DNA of 7,987 nucleotides from Lysobacterales bacterium (GTDB taxonomy: Bacteria > Pseudomonadota > Gammaproteobacteria > Xanthomonadales > S139-57), in the NCBI GenBank assembly GCA_026993285.1, contig JALWTZ010000102.1, forward strand, positions 1 to 7,987, given 5' to 3'. Below the pieces are notes generated by a model, which searched no databases, was not told the origin of the DNA, and worked only from the letters and a program-made list of their open reading frames with translations. The first letter of the stretch is position 1. Each line of letters opens with the position of its first letter. Shown piece by piece: positions 5,629-7,987 of the stretch. The position numbers and the translations under genes were made by a program.

Positions 5629-7764
5629 ATGTCAAACCCAGCTCAGACCAAATCCTTAACACCTTTCCTTTTTACCCAACCACTGCTCCGGTTGCTGCTG
5701 TTCAGCTGTATTGCCGGACTGGGCAGTGTGTTGTTATCTGGCTGGTTACCGGATTACCCGCAGTTTGGGACAGACCTATTCTTCTACTGGCTCAATGCTC
5801 TGCCCTTTGTGGTGCTGTTTCTGGCGTTATATCTGCTCAGCCTTCGCCTAAGCTTTTCCTTAGTACAGACACTGACTCTGGCACTGCTGCTGTACCAGAT
5901 CAATCAGGTAAAAATGCATTTTCTGGCGGAACCACTGGTGGTGGCCGACTTCACGCATGTGCAGCAATGGCTGAATCATGCCGGCCTGTTGAGCCGCTAT
6001 ACTTCGTCCCCGTCACTGCTGTTGGCTTTCGCGCTCTATCTGGGCTTGTCCATCGGGTTGTATCGTCGGCCCAAACCGGCCTGGCGCCTTCCCCTGCCTA
6101 TCCGCCTGGCCATGGTGGCTGTTCTTTTGCTGGCCATGAGTAGCCCACCATTCATTGCCCTGGCCGAATCGCTGTATCGCCTGCCCAGCGGTTCCCACCC
6201 GTGGGAGCCGGCCCGGGAAGTCGCCCGCTTTGGCCTGGTTCGGCGGCTGATGGCCAACCTGCTGAATGCCTCGGTACTGCCGCCCAAACCGGATGCACGG
6301 CAGGTACAGCACCTGCTGGACCAGCACGGCAAGCCGATGCTGCAAGACACCGGCCTGCCGCCCGTTGAGAAAATCCTCATCATTCTCAGTGAAAGCTATT
6401 TCGATCCGGCCCGTTTACGGCAGATCGAGCCGGGGCAATTCGACCTGCCTTCATTCCGGGCGCTGGCTGACCAGAGCTTTACCGGCAACCTGGAAGTGCC
6501 CACCTATGGCGGGCTGACCCTGCGCACCGAGTTTGAAATCCTCACCCAGGTGGATCTTGATCTTTTCCCCGCGCACCGCTATCCCTTTTTCACCCTGACC
6601 AACACGGAACGCCAGTCCCTGGTGTGGGATGCCCGCAACCTGGGATATGCCGCGCTGGCCATCCACCCCAACAAGGCCAGCTTCTGGAACCGCATTCATG
6701 CCTATGCCAACCTGGGCTTTGAGCACTATCTCAGCCTGAAGGATTTCGACCTCTCGCAAAAAACCGGCTATTACGTCTCCGAACGCAATTTTTATCAGGT
6801 ATTGCGCGAACATCTGTACCCCGAGCGTTCGCAACTGGTTTATGCCGTCAGCATGGAAAACCATGGCCCATGGAAGCCCGGCCGCAGCGGGCTGGACCCG
6901 GCCGAATATGGCCGGCTGCAACTGCCCGATAGCCTCACGGAAAACAGCAAAACCGCCCTGCAACAGTATCTGTTCATTCGCTTGCGCAGCCAGCGGGAAA
7001 CCGTCGCCCTGATTCGCTATCTGGATGAACAGCCCTACCGTTCGCTGATGCTGTTTTTCGGCGACCATCTGCCCGCCCTGCACGACGCCTTCGAACAGCT
7101 GGGTTTTGATGACGGCAAAAAAGCCTTCCAGCAACCGGCGTGGTTTCTCCTGCATGACACCCACCAGAACCTGCGCCAGACCCTGGCCGGACATTACACG
7201 GGGCGCGAAACCCTGACTGCCACGGAAATCGGCTCCCTGCTGTTGTCACTGGCCCGGCCGCAACCACCCCGTTTTCATTCGGCGGCCCTGCGCCTCAACC
7301 AGAAGCTGGCCACTGCCACCGACCAGCGCCAGACAGCACTTTTGCAACAACAACTGGCCCAGCTGCAACTGCAACGGTTTTACACGCCGCCTGCAGACCC
7401 GCATGGAAAAGCCTGGAAGGCCACCAAACTGCAGGCCCCTGAACCGACTCAGGCAAGCCCGCCCGTTTTCTGCCCCATCACCCGCTGGGGCCCCCAACAA
7501 ACCCGCCTGGGCCAGTCTTTCAACCTACAGCCGGACGGCCGCTCGGCCTGGTGGCTGAAAACCGACTGTGCGCCGAAAAATGCCCGCTGGCTGCTGGATG
7601 GCCAGCCACTGGATACCGTCGTGCGCCTGCCGGTGATTACCGCCGCCCTGCACGCCGATGCGCTGTTGAAAACCCCGGGCAAGCACAAGCTGGAGCTGCT
7701 GGATCCGGAAACAGGATTGATTGTGCCCATCGGGCAATTCGAGGTAAAAACTGCCACCCCCTGA
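5629..7764 (+). CDS. LtaS-like membrane phosphoglycerol/phosphoethanolamine transferase with C-terminal shared domain
   Basis: This 711-residue protein fits the LTA synthase (LtaS) branch of the sulfatase superfamily. About five membrane helices fill residues 17-175, as in LtaS. A linker leads to the extracytoplasmic catalytic domain (about 246-545). Visible active-site residues are Glu255 (Leu-Ser-Glu-Ser), the presumed nucleophile Thr297 in Gly-Gly-Leu-Thr-x-x-Thr-Glu-Phe, Trp353-x-Arg355, His412 in Glu-Asn-His-Gly-Pro, and Asp479-His480 in Phe-Gly-Asp-His. These match the metal and substrate ligands known for S. aureus LtaS. A Gln/Leu-rich, coiled-coil-prone stretch (about 568-584) precedes the shared C-terminal domain (about 613-708). 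The expected activity is transfer of glycerol phosphate (or another phospholipid head group) to a glycan or lipid; since Gram-negatives make no lipoteichoic acid, the acceptor is unknown. Ninety bases separate it from the OpgB-like gene. Start chosen by the AGGGAAG upstream. Confidence 0.85.
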   Translation: MSNPAQTKSLTPFLFTQPLLRLLLFSCIAGLGSVLLSGWLPDYPQFGTDLFFYWLNALPFVVLFLALYLLSLRLSFSLVQTLTLALLLYQINQVKMHFLAEPLVVADFTHVQQWLNHAGLLSRYTSSPSLLLAFALYLGLSIGLYRRPKPAWRLPLPIRLAMVAVLLLAMSSPPFIALAESLYRLPSGSHPWEPAREVARFGLVRRLMANLLNASVLPPKPDARQVQHLLDQHGKPMLQDTGLPPVEKILIILSESYFDPARLRQIEPGQFDLPSFRALADQSFTGNLEVPTYGGLTLRTEFEILTQVDLDLFPAHRYPFFTLTNTERQSLVWDARNLGYAALAIHPNKASFWNRIHAYANLGFEHYLSLKDFDLSQKTGYYVSERNFYQVLREHLYPERSQLVYAVSMENHGPWKPGRSGLDPAEYGRLQLPDSLTENSKTALQQYLFIRLRSQRETVALIRYLDEQPYRSLMLFFGDHLPALHDAFEQLGFDDGKKAFQQPAWFLLHDTHQNLRQTLAGHYTGRETLTATEIGSLLLSLARPQPPRFHSAALRLNQKLATATDQRQTALLQQQLAQLQLQRFYTPPADPHGKAWKATKLQAPEPTQASPPVFCPITRWGPQQTRLGQSFNLQPDGRSAWWLKTDCAPKNARWLLDGQPLDTVVRLPVITAALHADALLKTPGKHKLELLDPETGLIVPIGQFEVKTATP
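7537..7668 (+). repeat. Near-identical 132-bp tract, copy 2 (in the LtaS-like gene)
   Basis: This is the partner of 5311-5442, with 131 of 132 matches and perfect identity over 7558-7668. It is in direct orientation and in the same reading frame. The homologous segment extends over 7465-7764 without any gap, down to the shared TGA stop, but outside the tract it is about 74% identical. Confidence 0.95.
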
Positions 7765-7805
7765 ACCCGAGGCTTTCTCAAGGCGATGCAGCCGGCTTTT
7801 GCAGC

Positions 7806-7987
7806 TTAGGTATCCGCGTTTTTTTCCACGCCATCCCCGGGTCTGAGCCACTGGGCCAGCTCCACCCGGGTGGGGTCGGCAATGGCCAGCAGTTTTTCCA
7901 GGATGCGATCTTCCACCAGTTCCAGGTCAAATTCGGCCCACTGCCGGATTTCCTGCCATTCCTCGGCCCAGTGCGCGGTTTTTTCCC
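7806..7987 (-). CDS. C-terminal end of an unidentified protein
   Basis: An open frame enters from the right edge and ends at TAA (7808-7806), giving 59 complete codons. The fragment is acidic and probably helical. It begins with a tryptophan-rich stretch (His-Trp-Ala-Glu-Glu-Trp, then Gln-Trp-Ala-Glu), continues with an amphipathic Leu/Glu segment, then Ala-Asp-Pro-Thr-Arg, and ends in a charged tail. No membrane segment is present. I do not recognise the family. It converges on the LtaS-like gene across 41 bp, so it is not part of that operon. The lack of stops and plausible amino-acid use support a real gene; the short length limits confidence. Confidence 0.5.
   Translation of the reverse strand, partial: EKTAHWAEEWQEIRQWAEFDLELVEDRILEKLLAIADPTRVELAQWLRPGDGVEKNADT

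Noticed and set aside
5325..6143. Plus-strand open frame bridging the two transferase genes in another frame
   Set aside because: It overlaps the shared tail of the first gene and the membrane region of the second out of frame, with low-complexity, non-protein-like composition.
7765..7805. Terminator between the convergent genes
   Set aside because: Only the 8-bp palindrome AGCCGGCT followed by TTT is seen, which has no loop; no convincing stem-loop plus T-run was found.
1..7987. CRISPR array, tRNA, rRNA or insertion sequence
   Set aside because: No regularly spaced repeats, no tRNA or rRNA-like stretch and no transposase or terminal inverted repeats were seen; the only long repeat is the shared tail domain.

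Overview
The window looks like chromosomal DNA of a gammaproteobacterium. It is moderately GC-rich and densely coded, and it carries a corC-lnt pair of the type found in Gammaproteobacteria, an OpgB-type phosphoglycerol transferase and an FNR-like regulator start. Genus cannot be fixed; the regulator resembles those I associate with sulfur-oxidising or related gammaproteobacteria, but this is only an impression.

Layout. Positions 1-149 (minus) hold the N-terminus of a Crp/Fnr-family regulator. A divergent intergenic region of about 134 bp separates it from a plus-strand gene (284-712) for a small Xre/MbcA/ParS-type antitoxin-like protein with no toxin beside it. A 59-bp gap with an extended -10 leads into a compact plus-strand run: corC (772-1602), lnt (1605-3062), an OpgB-like sulfatase-fold phosphoglycerol transferase (3067-5538) and, after 90 bp, an LtaS-like phosphoglycerol/phosphoethanolamine transferase (5629-7764). 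At the right edge the C-terminal 59 codons of an unidentified minus-strand gene (7806-7987) converge on this run.

How the genes fit together. Lnt finishes lipoprotein maturation by taking an acyl chain from a phospholipid on the periplasmic face. The two downstream enzymes are membrane-anchored alkaline-phosphatase-superfamily transferases of the kind that take glycerol phosphate from phosphatidylglycerol, again on the outer face of the inner membrane. The run therefore groups envelope enzymes that draw on membrane phospholipid. The glycan or lipid acceptors of the two transferases cannot be read from sequence.

Most notable signal. The two transferases belong to different subfamilies (OpgB-like and LtaS-like), yet both end in the same roughly 100-residue domain, apparently an Ig-like beta-sandwich, aligned without a gap to the stop codon. 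Inside it a 132-bp tract differs at one base only (131/132 by hand count), while the flanking parts of the same domain are about 74% identical. This is the pattern of recent gene conversion inside a shared domain. The OpgB-like protein also carries an extra domain of about 130 residues between its catalytic and C-terminal parts, with a possible ILEI/FAM3-like pattern.
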